Assembly: GCF_001641335.1 (NCBI RefSeq)
Contig: NZ_LVEM01000005.1
Span: 558,001-622,000 of the forward strand
Length of the DNA stretch: 64,000 nucleotides
Source: Bradyrhizobium stylosanthis
GTDB lineage: Bacteria; Pseudomonadota; Alphaproteobacteria; Rhizobiales; Xanthobacteraceae
Reading direction: 5' to 3'
The notes below the pieces were generated by a model, which had not been told where the DNA came from, ran no database searches, and saw only the letters and a list, made by a program, of their open reading frames with translations. This document shows, piece by piece, positions 17,838-26,644 of the stretch (its first letter is position 1; the number at the start of each line of letters is the position of its first letter). A program made the position numbers and the translations under genes.

Positions 17838-19400
17838 TTACCCTACCATCCGGTCACGTCCGCTCCAGAAGCCCGCACGGAGTACCTTCTTGTCCACCTT
17901 GCCGACGCCGGTCATCGGCAGCTGCCTGACGAACTGGATCTGCTTGGGCGCATGGGCCGAGCCCTTGCGCGACCTCACGAGATTGATCAGCTCATCGGCA
18001 TCGGGCGTGGCGCCCTCGCGCGGGACGACGACGGCGGTAACGGCCTCGCCCCATTTCTCGTCGGGAACGCCGACCACGGCGACCATCGCGACGTCGGCGT
18101 GTTGCGACAGCACGTCCTCAACCTCGCGCGGAAAGATGTTGAAGCCGCCGGAGACGATCATGTCCTTCTTGCGGTCGAGGATGAACATGTAGCCGCGCTC
18201 GTCCTTGCGCGCGATATCGCCGGTGTGGACCCAGCCGTTCTTCAGCGTCTCGGCGGTGATGTCCGGCCGCTTCCAGTATTCCGCCATCGCATGCGGCGCG
18301 CGCACGCAGATCTCGCCGGCCTCGCCCGTCTTCACCTCCTGGTCGTCGTCGTCGAGCAGCTTGACCTCGCAGGCCGCGATCGGGAAGCCGCAGGACAGGA
18401 ACAGCTCCGGCGTCTTGGGATCGTGATCCCTCTTGCGCAGCACCGAGATCGGATAGCATTCGGTCTGGCCGTAGAGCTGCGAGAACACCGGGCCGATGCG
18501 CTCGATGCCTTCGACCAACCGGCTCGGCGACATCGCGGACGCGCCATAGAGCACGAGCTCGAGCGAGGACAGGTCGGTCCTGCTCAGCGCGGGGTGATCG
18601 AGCAGCACGTAGATCATCGTCGGCACGAACAGCGTGAAGTCGATGCGCTCGCGCGCGATCGTCGCCAGCACCGCTTCGGGATCGAAACCCTTCAGCATGT
18701 GCACGGTGCCGCCGCGCATCAGGGTCGGCAGCACCTTCGTGCCGGCGACATGGCTGATCGGGGCGACGGTGAGATAGCGCGCACCTTCAGGGATTTCGAA
18801 GTCTGCGAGGATTGCGCCGGCAGCCCCGCTGTTTTCGCGGTGATAGCGCAGCGCGCCCTTGGATTTGCCGGTGGTGCCGCCGGTGTAGTTCAGCGTGGAG
18901 AGATCGTCGGGGCCGGCGAGACAGAGCGGGCTGGCGTGGCCTTCGATCTCGATGGCCTGCAAGAGATCGACGCCATAATCGGCGGGGCCCATGGTGAAGA
19001 CCGCCTTGAGCATGCTCGCTTTGGCGGCAAGCTCGCCGCCGCGATCGCGGAAGGCGGCGGCGTCGACCACCAGCATCTCGGCTTCAGAATCCTCGAGCTG
19101 GAACAGCTGGTCGCTTTGCGACCCCAGCGGATGCAGCCAGGTGATGCAGAGGCGCGACAATTGCGCGGCGACGCCGGCGCACCAGGTGTCGGCGCGGTTT
19201 GCGGTGAGGAAGGCGACGCGCGCGCCGGGCTGCAAGCCAAGCCGCATGAACACGCCCTGGATCCGCCCGATCAGGTCGATCGTGCCCTGATAGCTCAGCG
19301 ATCCCCCGGGCCAGGCGAACGCGGTGCGGCCGGGATAGCGCGACAGTGCGCGTAGCGTCTGCGCGCAAGTCGGCGACGATGCATGGAGCGGGTCGGCCAT
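17838..19400 (-). CDS. Acyl-CoA synthetase (AMP-binding ligase)
   Basis: A 520-residue adenylate-forming enzyme. Motifs in order: NYTGGTTGKSKGALRYHRE near residue 165 (P-loop), LYGQTECYPISVL near 310, GWVHTGDIARKDERGY near 390, DRKKDMIVSGGFNIFPREVE near 415, and the C-terminal catalytic lysine region TGVGKVDKKVLR near 505. The ANL superfamily activates a carboxylic acid as acyl-AMP and transfers it to CoA; the acid is not known here. The start at 19400 (MADPLHASS) has GAGGAA 5 nt ahead; the open frame continues upstream but has no family similarity there. It is divergent from the second nitronate monooxygenase gene. Confidence 0.88.
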   Translation of the reverse strand: MADPLHASSPTCAQTLRALSRYPGRTAFAWPGGSLSYQGTIDLIGRIQGVFMRLGLQPGARVAFLTANRADTWCAGVAAQLSRLCITWLHPLGSQSDQLFQLEDSEAEMLVVDAAAFRDRGGELAAKASMLKAVFTMGPADYGVDLLQAIEIEGHASPLCLAGPDDLSTLNYTGGTTGKSKGALRYHRENSGAAGAILADFEIPEGARYLTVAPISHVAGTKVLPTLMRGGTVHMLKGFDPEAVLATIARERIDFTLFVPTMIYVLLDHPALSRTDLSSLELVLYGASAMSPSRLVEGIERIGPVFSQLYGQTECYPISVLRKRDHDPKTPELFLSCGFPIAACEVKLLDDDDQEVKTGEAGEICVRAPHAMAEYWKRPDITAETLKNGWVHTGDIARKDERGYMFILDRKKDMIVSGGFNIFPREVEDVLSQHADVAMVAVVGVPDEKWGEAVTAVVVPREGATPDADELINLVRSRKGSAHAPKQIQFVRQLPMTGVGKVDKKVLRAGFWSGRDRMVG

Positions 19401-19506
19401 ATGTTTCCTCGTTGCTTTGTCATCGGCTTCTGACGTGCCAATGTTTGCCGCAACGCTAGCACAGGGAATGCGGGAGGAAACGACAGCCCGCGCGAGGGAG
19501 GCATGC

Positions 19507-20472
19507 GTGACATCAGACCGACTGCAAATTTTCAGCGATCGTCTCGCCCTGCCGCTGATCGCAGCGCCGATGTTTCTCGTATCGGGTGTCGAGCTCATGG
19601 TCGCGGCCTGCCGAAGCGGCGTAATCGGCAGCTTCCCCACCGCGAATTGCCGCAGCACGGAACAGCTCGATGCGTGGCTCGGTGAGATCGAAGCGCGGCT
19701 GCTGCAGCACGAACAACAGGCCGGTCGCAGGGCGGCGCCGCTCTGCCCGAACCTGATCGTGCACCGCTCCAATGCGCGGCTGGAGCAGGATCTCGCCGCG
19801 CTGCTGCGGCACAAGCCGGAGATCGTCATCACCTCGGTCGGCTCGCCGGCGCCGGTCTTGAAGCCGCTGCATGACGCCGGTGTGCTGGTGCTGGCGGACG
19901 TCGCCACGATCCGCCACGCCGAACGCGCTGCGGACGCCGGGGCCGACGGGCTCGTGCTGCTCACCGCAGGCGCGGGCGGGCAGACCGGTTGGCTCAACCC
20001 GTTCGCCTTCGTCCGCGCGGTGCGCGCATTCTACGACGGCATCATCGTGCTCGCGGGCGGCATCAGCGACGGCCGCAGCTTGCGTGCCGCGGAGGTGCTC
20101 GGCTGCGATCTCGGCTACATGGGCACCAAGTTCATCGCGACGCGCGAGAGCATGGCCGACGACCGTCACAAGCGGATGCTGGTCGAGAGCAGCGCCGACG
20201 ACATCCTGCTGACCACCGCGTTCACGGGCCTTCAGACCAGCATGCTGAGGCCGTCGATCGTCGCTGCGGGTCTCGACCCTGATGACCTGCCGGCGCGCGG
20301 CGCGATCGACATCGCCAAGGATATCGACGTCGCCGCGCGCGAGAACCGGCCAAAGCGTTGGCGCGACATCTGGAGCGGCGGGCACTCGACCTCGGGCGTG
20401 ACCGACGTGCCGGCGGCCGGCGATCTCGTTGCGCGGACCATCGCGGAGTATCGCGAGGCGGGCGGGCGGTAG
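19507..20472 (+). CDS. Nitronate monooxygenase family protein (second copy)
   Basis: A 321-residue paralogue of the protein at 15429-16397, with the same landmarks: LPLIAAPMFLVSGVELMVAACR, GVIGSFPTANCRS, GAGGQTGWLNPFAFVRAVR, GGISDGRSLRAAEVLGCD and MGTKFIATRESMA. The GTG at 19507 is chosen because GGGAGG lies 5-10 nt ahead and because the resulting length matches the paralogue. A TTG-initiated frame starting at 19417 would add 30 residues with no similarity. It is divergent from the acyl-CoA synthetase gene, with 106 nt between, so shared control is likely. Confidence 0.83.
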   Translation: MTSDRLQIFSDRLALPLIAAPMFLVSGVELMVAACRSGVIGSFPTANCRSTEQLDAWLGEIEARLLQHEQQAGRRAAPLCPNLIVHRSNARLEQDLAALLRHKPEIVITSVGSPAPVLKPLHDAGVLVLADVATIRHAERAADAGADGLVLLTAGAGGQTGWLNPFAFVRAVRAFYDGIIVLAGGISDGRSLRAAEVLGCDLGYMGTKFIATRESMADDRHKRMLVESSADDILLTTAFTGLQTSMLRPSIVAAGLDPDDLPARGAIDIAKDIDVAARENRPKRWRDIWSGGHSTSGVTDVPAAGDLVARTIAEYREAGGR

Positions 20473-20479
20473 GTGGGCT

Positions 20480-20563
20480 CGTCATGCCCGGGCTTGTCCC
20501 GGGCATCCACGTTCTTCGTGCCCCGCCGAGACGTGGATGGCCGGGACAAGCCCGGCCATGACG
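20480..20563. repeat. Palindromic intergenic repeat (CGTCATGGCCGGGC family, second copy)
   Basis: It starts CGTCATGCCCGGGCTTGTCC and ends GGACAAGCCCGGCCATGACG, almost perfect complements, with inner arms ATCCACG and CGTGGAT. Same family as 3630-3715. It lies just past the stop of the second nitronate monooxygenase gene, where it could also act as a transcript-end hairpin. Confidence 0.85.
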
Positions 20564-20697
20564 ATGCGGAGACTCTACCATCGCATCGATCACAGTTAAT
20601 TCCGCATGCCTCCGGCCCGGCTCACTTAACGGCGGATTAACCAAGGCCAGCCAACAATCCCCCTCACGGCCGCCAATCAGGATGAGAGGGACAGGCG

Positions 20698-20946
20698 ATG
20701 GACTTCGATTATCTCAACGCCAAGACGGCGGCATCGCTGGATGAGATCCGCGTCCGCGTCGCCCATGCGCTGGCCCGCCATCCGCTGTGCCGCAACGTGC
20801 GCTTCGACATCGTCAGCGTCCCCCGCACCCGCCGCGGCGGCAACTGGACGGTGACGCTGCAATCGGTCGAGCCGCGTGCGGTCTGGGAAGCCTCCGAGAT
20901 CGTCGCCGACATCCAGGACGCCTACGACCTGGCGGCAGCTGCCTGA
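20698..20946 (+). CDS. Conserved hypothetical protein, 82 residues
   Basis: The small soluble protein MDFDYLNAKTAASLDEIRVR... has no signal peptide or membrane segment. It has an N-terminal amphipathic helix, a basic strand (RFDIVSVPRTRRGGNW), then TVTLQSVEPRAVWEASEIVADIQDAYDLA. A ribosome-binding site (GAGAGGGAC) precedes the ATG. I do not recognise a named family; lengths and codon usage suggest a genuine gene. It is followed after 101 nt by another hypothetical gene on the same strand. Confidence 0.6.
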   Translation: MDFDYLNAKTAASLDEIRVRVAHALARHPLCRNVRFDIVSVPRTRRGGNWTVTLQSVEPRAVWEASEIVADIQDAYDLAAAA

Positions 20947-21047
20947 TTTTATTGGAGTTTTCGGCGATGTCGCCGCAGTCCGCGCGATTGCCGCTGTCAT
21001 GGCACGGTTAAGCCTTATTTACCGCCCAGTTTTACGGCAGTGATCAC

Positions 21048-21803
21048 ATGGACTTGAAGTCGGACGCGGAGGGACGTTTGTCCAAAGCCATCACCATCGT
21101 TGTGCTGACCTGTTTCCTCGTCCTTGGGGCCGCCACCACCGCCATTCTCGGCCGCGACAGCGTCCCCAGCGTCAGCGCCGAGATGATCACCGAAGCCCCG
21201 CCGGCCAAGCCGCTTGCCACCAACCGCGCCGCCAAGGCCGATCGTCTGGTTCCGACGCTGGCTCTGGCTTCGGCCGCGATCGAGTCGGTCCAGGTGCCCG
21301 CGGACAGGCTCGCCCAGGCGCCGGTCTTGACCGAGCCGCTGCGTCAGGCCTTTGCCGCCGCAACGCCCTCCGATTTTCCGCTGCCGAAGAAGGGTTCGTC
21401 GGCCGGCGTCAACGAGGCTCCCGCCGCGGCCGAAGTTCCCGCCGTCGAGGTCCCGGCCAAGCCGAAGGTCGCCGCCAAGCCGCAGCCGCAGAAATCCTAT
21501 TCGTTGCTCTCCGACGTCCAGATCTCAGGCATCAAGGATCGCCTGAAGCTGTCGTCGTCGCAGGAATATTACTGGCCTTCGGTCGAGACCGCGCTGCGCA
21601 ACGTCGCGCGCAGGATGCAGGCGAACAAGCTGTCGAATCCGAACGCGCCGCCCAGCGCGCAGATCGATCCGAATTGCGACGAGGTGCAGCAGTTGAAGTC
21701 GGCCGCGATGCCGCTGCTGTTCCAGCTGCGTGACGATCAGAAGGAAGAAGTGCGCAAGCTCGCCCGCCTCATCGGGCTCGAGAAGGTCGCGCAGCAGATC
21801 TGA
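21048..21803 (+). CDS. Membrane-anchored hypothetical protein with helical C-terminal domain
   Basis: A 251-residue protein. Residues 12-36 form a membrane anchor (SKAITIVVLTCFLVLGAATTAILG). The next ~100 residues are Ala/Pro/Lys-rich (ATPSDFPLPKKGSSAG, VPAKPKVAAKPQPQK). The C-terminal ~100 residues (SLLSDVQISGIKDRLKLSSS... to ...KKEEVRKLARLIGLEKVA-like end) look helical and conserved, with a WPSVETALRNVARRMQ segment. It resembles other rhizobial envelope proteins of unknown role. Periplasmic location of the C-terminal part is inferred. Confidence 0.65.
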   Translation: MDLKSDAEGRLSKAITIVVLTCFLVLGAATTAILGRDSVPSVSAEMITEAPPAKPLATNRAAKADRLVPTLALASAAIESVQVPADRLAQAPVLTEPLRQAFAAATPSDFPLPKKGSSAGVNEAPAAAEVPAVEVPAKPKVAAKPQPQKSYSLLSDVQISGIKDRLKLSSSQEYYWPSVETALRNVARRMQANKLSNPNAPPSAQIDPNCDEVQQLKSAAMPLLFQLRDDQKEEVRKLARLIGLEKVAQQI

Positions 21804-21940
21804 CACGGGCCGGTTTCCCGAATGGATCACGCTCGATGAATGTCTCGAAGCGCGACGGCTCATCGCGCTTTGGAACCGCACCCATCAGGAACATCTGGTA
21901 ATCCCCACGCGTTGCCCGCCTCGAAAGAGGGAGTGGATCA

Positions 21941-22636
21941 ATGCGCGCCTCGACAGCCTATTTCGTCGGTGCCGGAACTATCATAGTGGCCATTGCCATT
22001 GGTCTCGGCGGCGGCATCGTTGCCGGTAACATCATGAATCCGATCGCGCCCAAGCAGGGTGCGGATGCCAGCAAGATGGCGCAGCGCACGGATGCCGCCA
22101 GCGCGCCGGCCCAGACCAATACGCCGTCCGAGCGCGTGCAATATCTGACGGGATCGCAGGCGTTCGGCACGATCGTCGCGCCGCCGGCCCAGGCCGAAGC
22201 GAAACCTGAAGCGGCAAAGTCCGACACGCAGGTCACCCAGGCGAACGCCGAACCGCCAGCGCCGCCGCCTTCGCAGGCGGCCGCGGTCGAGCCGCCGAAG
22301 CCGGCGCCGGCATCGTCTGCGAAACCTGCCGAGCAGCAGGCTTCGACGAGCCAGCCCTCCTCGTCCGACAACGCCTCTGCCAAGGACGCCTATGCCAAGG
22401 CGAGAGACTCCGACGTAAAGCGCGCCGCGAGTGAGCGGCGCCGGGCCGAGCGGCGTGAGCGCTGGGCCGAGCGCCGGTACTATGAGTCCCGCGACCCGCG
22501 CGCCATGCGTGACCGCACCGATTGGGACGACGTGGCCCGCAACGTCCGTGAAGATTCCGAGTCGCGTGATTATGCGAACCGCCCGCGCAGCGGCGTTCCG
22601 CAGATCAGGCTGTTCGGGGCGGATGACGACGATTAG
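21941..22636 (+). CDS. Membrane-anchored Pro/Ala-rich hypothetical protein
   Basis: A 231-residue protein with one N-terminal membrane helix (FVGAGTIIVAIAIGLGGGIVAGNIM), a long low-complexity Ala/Pro/Gln region to residue ~150, then a strongly charged Arg/Glu/Asp stretch (RAASERRRAERRERWAERRYY) and an acidic end (LFGADDDD). No enzymatic domain is visible. It follows the similar anchored protein at 21048 after 137 nt in which I see nothing else, suggesting a pair of envelope proteins. The Met at 21941 has GGGAGTGG ahead. Confidence 0.6.
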   Translation: MRASTAYFVGAGTIIVAIAIGLGGGIVAGNIMNPIAPKQGADASKMAQRTDAASAPAQTNTPSERVQYLTGSQAFGTIVAPPAQAEAKPEAAKSDTQVTQANAEPPAPPPSQAAAVEPPKPAPASSAKPAEQQASTSQPSSSDNASAKDAYAKARDSDVKRAASERRRAERRERWAERRYYESRDPRAMRDRTDWDDVARNVREDSESRDYANRPRSGVPQIRLFGADDDD

Positions 22637-22690
22637 CGTGTGTCGGCGCGCCCAGCTTCCTCGCTGAGCGCGCGATCGCTTTCGTAACGA

Positions 22691-22915
22691 TCAGCCGCCG
22701 TGCGACTCCACGACCTTGCGGCAGCCGTCGGAAAGCTTCGACTTGTTCTCGCGCAGGCAGGCATTCATCTGCGGCGGCTTGCCGATGTGTTCTGCGCAGA
22801 ACTTGCCGGCATCGCTGCGGCAGGCCATCTGCTCCTGCGGCGTCGGACCGGATTGCGCTGCGGCGGGCAGGGCAGTGGCGGCAAGCAGCAGCGCGGCAAG
22901 AACCGAAATCTTCAT
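22691..22915 (-). CDS. Small periplasmic cysteine-rich-repeat protein
   Basis: A 74-residue preprotein with a signal peptide (ISVLAALLLAATALPAAAQ) and a mature part of ~53 residues with four cysteines in the pattern of a single GLG1-type cysteine-rich repeat: CRSDAGKFCAEHIGKPP then NACLRENKSKLSDGCRKV. Proteins of this kind are common in Bradyrhizobiaceae; function unknown. Disulfide formation in the periplasm is likely. It is convergent with the anchored protein gene at 21941. Confidence 0.75.
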   Translation of the reverse strand: MKISVLAALLLAATALPAAAQSGPTPQEQMACRSDAGKFCAEHIGKPPQMNACLRENKSKLSDGCRKVVESHGG

Positions 22916-23150
22916 AAAGCACCTCTTTGCAATTGTCGGGCGTCCCGTTCGGGATCAAGCGGGCGGACAATGTCGCGAAGGCCTGGTGCCGGTCCATGCC
23001 ATGTTCATGGCATCGGCGCGCCGCCTCGGCCGCCGCACCCCCATCTTCATGGCATGTATCCGCGCGCCGCATTTTGCCATTCAGGCTGCACGTCGGCTGC
23101 GAGACCCGGTGAATTGCATCGGGCGCCGAACGGGAAGCAGGAGAGCAAGA

Positions 23151-23441
23151 ATGTCGAAAACAACGGGAGCGCTGGGCGCCGGGCTGACAGTCATGGTGCT
23201 GGCGGGTGCGGCAATGGTGTCGCTGGGGACGAGCCCGGCACAGGCGGTGGTCTATTGCAAGACGGTCGGCGTGCCCAAGGGCTGCGTGGTGCGGCCGACG
23301 GCGGCGGTGGTGGTCGCGCCGGGAGCGCCGGTCGCGGCGGCTGCGGTTGCGACCCCCGGCGTCGGTGCGCCCGGTGTCGGCGTGCGTGCGGGCACACCGA
23401 TGAATCGCGGCGGTCCGGTCAATCGCGTCGGTGTTCGCTGA
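23151..23441 (+). CDS. Small exported Ala/Val/Gly-rich protein
   Basis: A 96-residue protein with a signal peptide (GLTVMVLAGAAMVSLGTSPAQA), a short cysteine pair (VVYCKTVGVPKGCVVRP), then a Val/Ala/Gly/Pro low-complexity tail ending MNRGGPVNRVGVR. The start at 23151 has AGGAGA at good distance; the open frame extends 145 codons upstream without signal or family support. Function unknown. Similar short Cys-pair exported proteins are common in this lineage. Confidence 0.65.
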   Translation: MSKTTGALGAGLTVMVLAGAAMVSLGTSPAQAVVYCKTVGVPKGCVVRPTAAVVVAPGAPVAAAAVATPGVGAPGVGVRAGTPMNRGGPVNRVGVR

Positions 23442-23534
23442 CGGTCTCGTTCGATTGAGTTGATTGCATCGTTTCGGGCGCAGGAGCTGCGGACGAACCC
23501 CCCCGTCCTCCGCAGGCAGACAATCCCGCCCGTT

Positions 23535-23576
23535 CCCTCTCTCCGCGCGTCCCACACGTTCGGAGAGGGGGCTTTT
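23535..23576 (+). terminator. Probable terminator between 23441 and the histidine kinase
   Basis: CTCTCCG (23539-23545) pairs with CGGAGAG (23561-23567), extended by the CCC/GGG flanks with a 2-nt bulge, and is followed by GGCTTTTC. It would end transcripts of the plus-strand gene at 23151. The last bases touch the stop codon of the convergent kinase gene. The 120-nt gap otherwise shows nothing. Confidence 0.5.
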
Positions 23577-25498
23577 CAGCCACCGGCAGCATCGCTGTCG
23601 GGAAAGACCTGCGGCAATTGCAGCCGCACCTGCGTGCCCTGGGCATCCGAGCTGAGGTCGAGCATCGCACCACAGCGTGCGGCGCGGCTTCTCATGTTGC
23701 GCAGGCCCCGTGCGGTCTGGCTCGCGCCGGCGGCCTCGCCGTTCTCGGCTCGTGCGAAACCACAGCCGTCGTCGGTTACGCTGATCACGCCATACGGTCC
23801 CTGAGCTCCGTCGAGCGTCTCGATGGTGACCGCGATATTGCGGGCCTGGGCGTGCTTGACGGCATTGGTCACGGCTTCGTCGAGGATGCGCACGATCTGG
23901 ATCACGTGCCATGGCCTGAGCTCGGGATGCAGCGGCACGCCTTGCGGCGTCGCCACACGCCAGTCGAGCGCGATGTCGTGCGGCCGCAATTGCGCCGTCG
24001 CACGCTCGCGCCAGGAGCCGAGCGCGAGCATGAGGTCGCCGCCGATGTCGTCCATGGAATCGATGACGAGGCGCAGATCCTTCAACGCGGCGCGGGCGGC
24101 GTCCGTGATGCTCGCGCCCTCATGGCCGCGCTCGGACAGCGCGACGATGCTGACGAGCTGGCCGCCGAGGCCGTCATGCAGATCGCGCATCAGCCTTGTG
24201 CGCTCATTGGCGAGCGCGGCGGCGCGGGCGCGCTCCTCCTCGCGGGCAAAGCTCGCCTTCAGCCGCTCCTCGGCCTCGTGCACCCGCGTCACCAATTGCC
24301 CGGCAAAGCTGTCGACCTGGTTCAGCGCGCGGGCGAAGCGCCAGGTCAACCCCGCACCGATCGCGACCAGCATCGCCGAATAGGACAGGCGCGAGACGAA
24401 GATGCGTTCATTGGTGACGATCTCGAACACCGACAGCATGTCGTGGACCCAGCAGGTCAGCACGATGGTCACCGCGCAGCCGATCGTGAAGCTGGCGGCA
24501 TCCTGCCGCCGTACCACCGCGGTCGCGGTCACGCACGCCATCAGGAACAGGCAGATCCCGACGGTGGGGATGCCGAGCACGAGAAACAGAATGCGCGGCA
24601 GCGGCGGACCGGCGATCAGGCCGACCACGAACACGATGAGGCCCGGCGCGAACAGCAGCATGCCGTAGCGCGGCCAGCGCCAGCCGAAGAACAGCACGCC
24701 GAAGGCGACGATCAGCGCGCTTTCGGTCGGCGCGGACGCGAGCAGCACCGCGGCAAGCCGCGATATGGCGGCCGGCGGCACCGGCGGCGGTATGAATGCC
24801 TGGATCACGCCGAGCACCATCGCGACGGCCAGCACGCCATAGACCGGCTCGCGCCGCCGCATCAGCCACATGATCGCGAGGATGACGGCGAGGATCGACT
24901 GCCAGGCGGAGAACGCCACCTGCAGCGTCACGAACAGCAGCGTGCGCGTCTCGTAGGACGGACGCAAGGCGGCGTCCGGTCCGACATAGACGGTGTCGAG
25001 AAAGCCCTTGAGCGGCCCCCACACGAACAGCCGCACCGTGATCTCGTTGCTGCCGTCGCGAAGCAGCGAAGCGGGAATGACAGCGATCTGCGGCGTGTTG
25101 CGATCCGGCCGGTTGGCATTGGCGTCGCGACGGGAATCGAGCACGACGACGCCGTTGACGGCGACTTCCACCGCGTTGCTGAAGCGCGGCAGGTACACCG
25201 ACCAGCCCGCCCCCGCATCGGCGCTTCTGAAGGTGAAAGCGCCGGTGTAGAGCGGAGGATCCGCCAGCGAATAGCGGGATGACGTGAAGTGCGGCAGCGT
25301 CACGGGGCGCGTCACGCCGTCCTCGCGCAGCGAAAACTGGCTCAGCGCAAAATCTTCGGGGTCGCTGGGCTGCAGCAGCCGCAGCCCGAGGATGGTCGCG
25401 ATCACGATCAGCGCCTGGAGCAGCAGATAGGGCACGAGCCGCGACACGATGAGCCGGCGCCGCGGACGGGTGGGGGCCTTCGCCGCGATCTCGCTCAC
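23576..25498 (-). CDS. Membrane sensor histidine kinase (7TM, HisKA_3/NarX-type)
   Basis: A 640-residue sensor. One N-terminal helix (residues ~18-40) leads to a periplasmic beta-rich domain of ~150 residues, then about seven membrane helices (~200-400), the 7TMR-DISM layout. A coiled segment (VHEAEERLKASFAREEERARAAALANE) links to the phospho-acceptor motif LMRDLHDGLGGQLVSIVAL and a HATPase_c domain with NAVKHAQARN (N box) and VTDDGCGF (G box). It is the second gene of a regulator-kinase operon: its ATG overlaps the stop of the response regulator by 4 nt (ATGA), strongly implying a cognate pair. The ligand is unknown. Confidence 0.88.
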   Translation of the reverse strand: MSEIAAKAPTRPRRRLIVSRLVPYLLLQALIVIATILGLRLLQPSDPEDFALSQFSLREDGVTRPVTLPHFTSSRYSLADPPLYTGAFTFRSADAGAGWSVYLPRFSNAVEVAVNGVVVLDSRRDANANRPDRNTPQIAVIPASLLRDGSNEITVRLFVWGPLKGFLDTVYVGPDAALRPSYETRTLLFVTLQVAFSAWQSILAVILAIMWLMRRREPVYGVLAVAMVLGVIQAFIPPPVPPAAISRLAAVLLASAPTESALIVAFGVLFFGWRWPRYGMLLFAPGLIVFVVGLIAGPPLPRILFLVLGIPTVGICLFLMACVTATAVVRRQDAASFTIGCAVTIVLTCWVHDMLSVFEIVTNERIFVSRLSYSAMLVAIGAGLTWRFARALNQVDSFAGQLVTRVHEAEERLKASFAREEERARAAALANERTRLMRDLHDGLGGQLVSIVALSERGHEGASITDAARAALKDLRLVIDSMDDIGGDLMLALGSWRERATAQLRPHDIALDWRVATPQGVPLHPELRPWHVIQIVRILDEAVTNAVKHAQARNIAVTIETLDGAQGPYGVISVTDDGCGFARAENGEAAGASQTARGLRNMRSRAARCGAMLDLSSDAQGTQVRLQLPQVFPDSDAAGG

Positions 25499-26178
25499 AG
25501 CTTGATCAGGCCCTGCTGCACCGCCTCGAACACCGCTTCGCTGCGTGTGTGCACCTCGAGCTTGCGATAGATGTTCTTGATGTGCCCGGGCACGGTCTGC
25601 CTGGACAGGCCGAGATGGCTCGCGATCTCGGCATAGCTGAAGCCCTTTGCGATGCCCCAGAGGATGTCGATCTCGCGCGGGGTCAGCTTCGCCGTGTTGA
25701 GTGCGGGACCCGGCGTCGCTCCGGCCGAACTCTGCGCGGCGCCTTGCGTCCGGCGCACGATGAAGCGGGCGATAGAGGCCGAGATCGGGGAATGGCCGGC
25801 GACGAGATCGCGCACGGTGGTGGCGATGTCGGTGGGGAAGGCGTCCTTGAGCAGATAGCCGGTGGCGCCGACGGTGATCGCCGAGATCACGCTCTCCTCG
25901 TCGCCGAGCGCCGAGATCACCATGATCTCGGTGTCGGGAAAGCGCTGCCGGACCTCGCGGATCAATTCGACGCCGTGGCCGTCGGGAAGCCTGAGATCGG
26001 TGAGCAGCACGCGCGGTGCGGCTTCGGCCAGCGCCGTGCGGGCCTCGGCCAGCGTGCCGGCGCTGCGCACCTCGTAGCCGGCCTTGACCAGCGCGTCCTG
26101 GAGCCGCCAGCAGGTCGGCGCATCATCCTCGACGAGGAGGATGGTGACGGTCTCACCCGTCTCGCCCTGTTCGCTCAT
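25495..26178 (-). CDS. Response regulator, NarL/LuxR type
   Basis: A 227-residue regulator. The receiver domain (TILLVEDDAPTCWRL; phospho-acceptor Asp in LLTDLRLPDGHG; switch ISALGDEE; Lys in YLLKDAF) is followed by a linker and a LuxR-type helix-turn-helix from ~155: LTPREIDILWGIAKGFSYAEIASHLGLS then HIKNIYRKLEV. It is cotranscribed with and overlaps the histidine kinase at 23576-25498. The operon start is divergent from nothing close by; a 156-nt region with a hairpin repeat separates it from the next minus-strand gene upstream in coordinate order. Confidence 0.9.
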   Translation of the reverse strand: MSEQGETGETVTILLVEDDAPTCWRLQDALVKAGYEVRSAGTLAEARTALAEAAPRVLLTDLRLPDGHGVELIREVRQRFPDTEIMVISALGDEESVISAITVGATGYLLKDAFPTDIATTVRDLVAGHSPISASIARFIVRRTQGAAQSSAGATPGPALNTAKLTPREIDILWGIAKGFSYAEIASHLGLSRQTVPGHIKNIYRKLEVHTRSEAVFEAVQQGLIKL

Positions 26179-26334
26179 GCTTCATCGTCCCGCACCCGCG
26201 TGTCCCCCGCGGCGCGAGGCCAAGTTTAGCCGCGGAGCGCCAGCCGCGACACCCATAATCATGGGGGCGGTCAGGCATCCCTCGTGTCCGTTGTGGATCG
26301 GCGTCCTGGCGGGAGTGGGCCGTTTGCGAGGTCG

Positions 26335-26359
26335 CCTCTCCCCGCAAAGCGGGGAGAGG
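26335..26359. repeat. Short perfect palindrome (CCTCTCCCCGC AAA GCGGGGAGAGG)
   Basis: Eleven-base-pair perfect arms around a 3-nt loop. It resembles a known dispersed hairpin of Bradyrhizobium intergenic regions rather than an intrinsic terminator, because there is no T tract on either side. It lies just past the stop of the GCG_CRPN gene on the minus strand and could stabilise its 3' end. Confidence 0.75.
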
Positions 26360-26370
26360 TCGCTCAGTCC

Positions 26371-26619
26371 TTACCGGCCGTTGCCGCGGCATGCGCCGCC
26401 GGGACCGATATGGTAGCCGCGCGGGCAGGCATGCGCGGCGGGGTTGGCGTAGTTTCTCAGGCAGCCGCCATAGGGGCCGCGGTGCCAGCCCTTGCCGCAA
26501 CCGCCGGCGACCGCGACGATGTCGCCGCTCCCGCCGGTGAGCGGAGCCAGCGGCATGGCCTGGGCAGAGCCTGTGATCGCGCCGAGCGCGAGGCATGCAA
26601 CGAACACGATGCGCATCAT
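26371..26619 (-). CDS. Small exported GCG_CRPN-type protein
   Basis: An 82-residue preprotein with a signal peptide (MRIVFVACLALGAITGSAQA). The mature part contains the diagnostic GGCGKGWHRGPYGGCLRNY, with a second similar short repeat (ACPRGYHIGPGGACRGN). This matches what I recall as the GCG_CRPN prefix-to-repeats family of Bradyrhizobium and Methylobacterium, of unknown role, probably disulfide-bonded in the periplasm. It lies 25 nt upstream of another small exported protein gene's stop on the same strand, so the two may be cotranscribed. Confidence 0.75.
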   Translation of the reverse strand: MMRIVFVACLALGAITGSAQAMPLAPLTGGSGDIVAVAGGCGKGWHRGPYGGCLRNYANPAAHACPRGYHIGPGGACRGNGR

Positions 26620-26644
26620 GTCTGGTTCTCCCGATGCCGTTGCG

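Noticed and set aside
21804..21940. A possible small RNA or gene between the two anchored hypothetical genes
   Set aside because: No hairpin with a T tract, no open frame with a start signal; nothing supported.
23618..25282. A 554-codon plus-strand frame opposite the 7TM histidine kinase
   Set aside because: Antisense shadow of the kinase; no start signal or family match.
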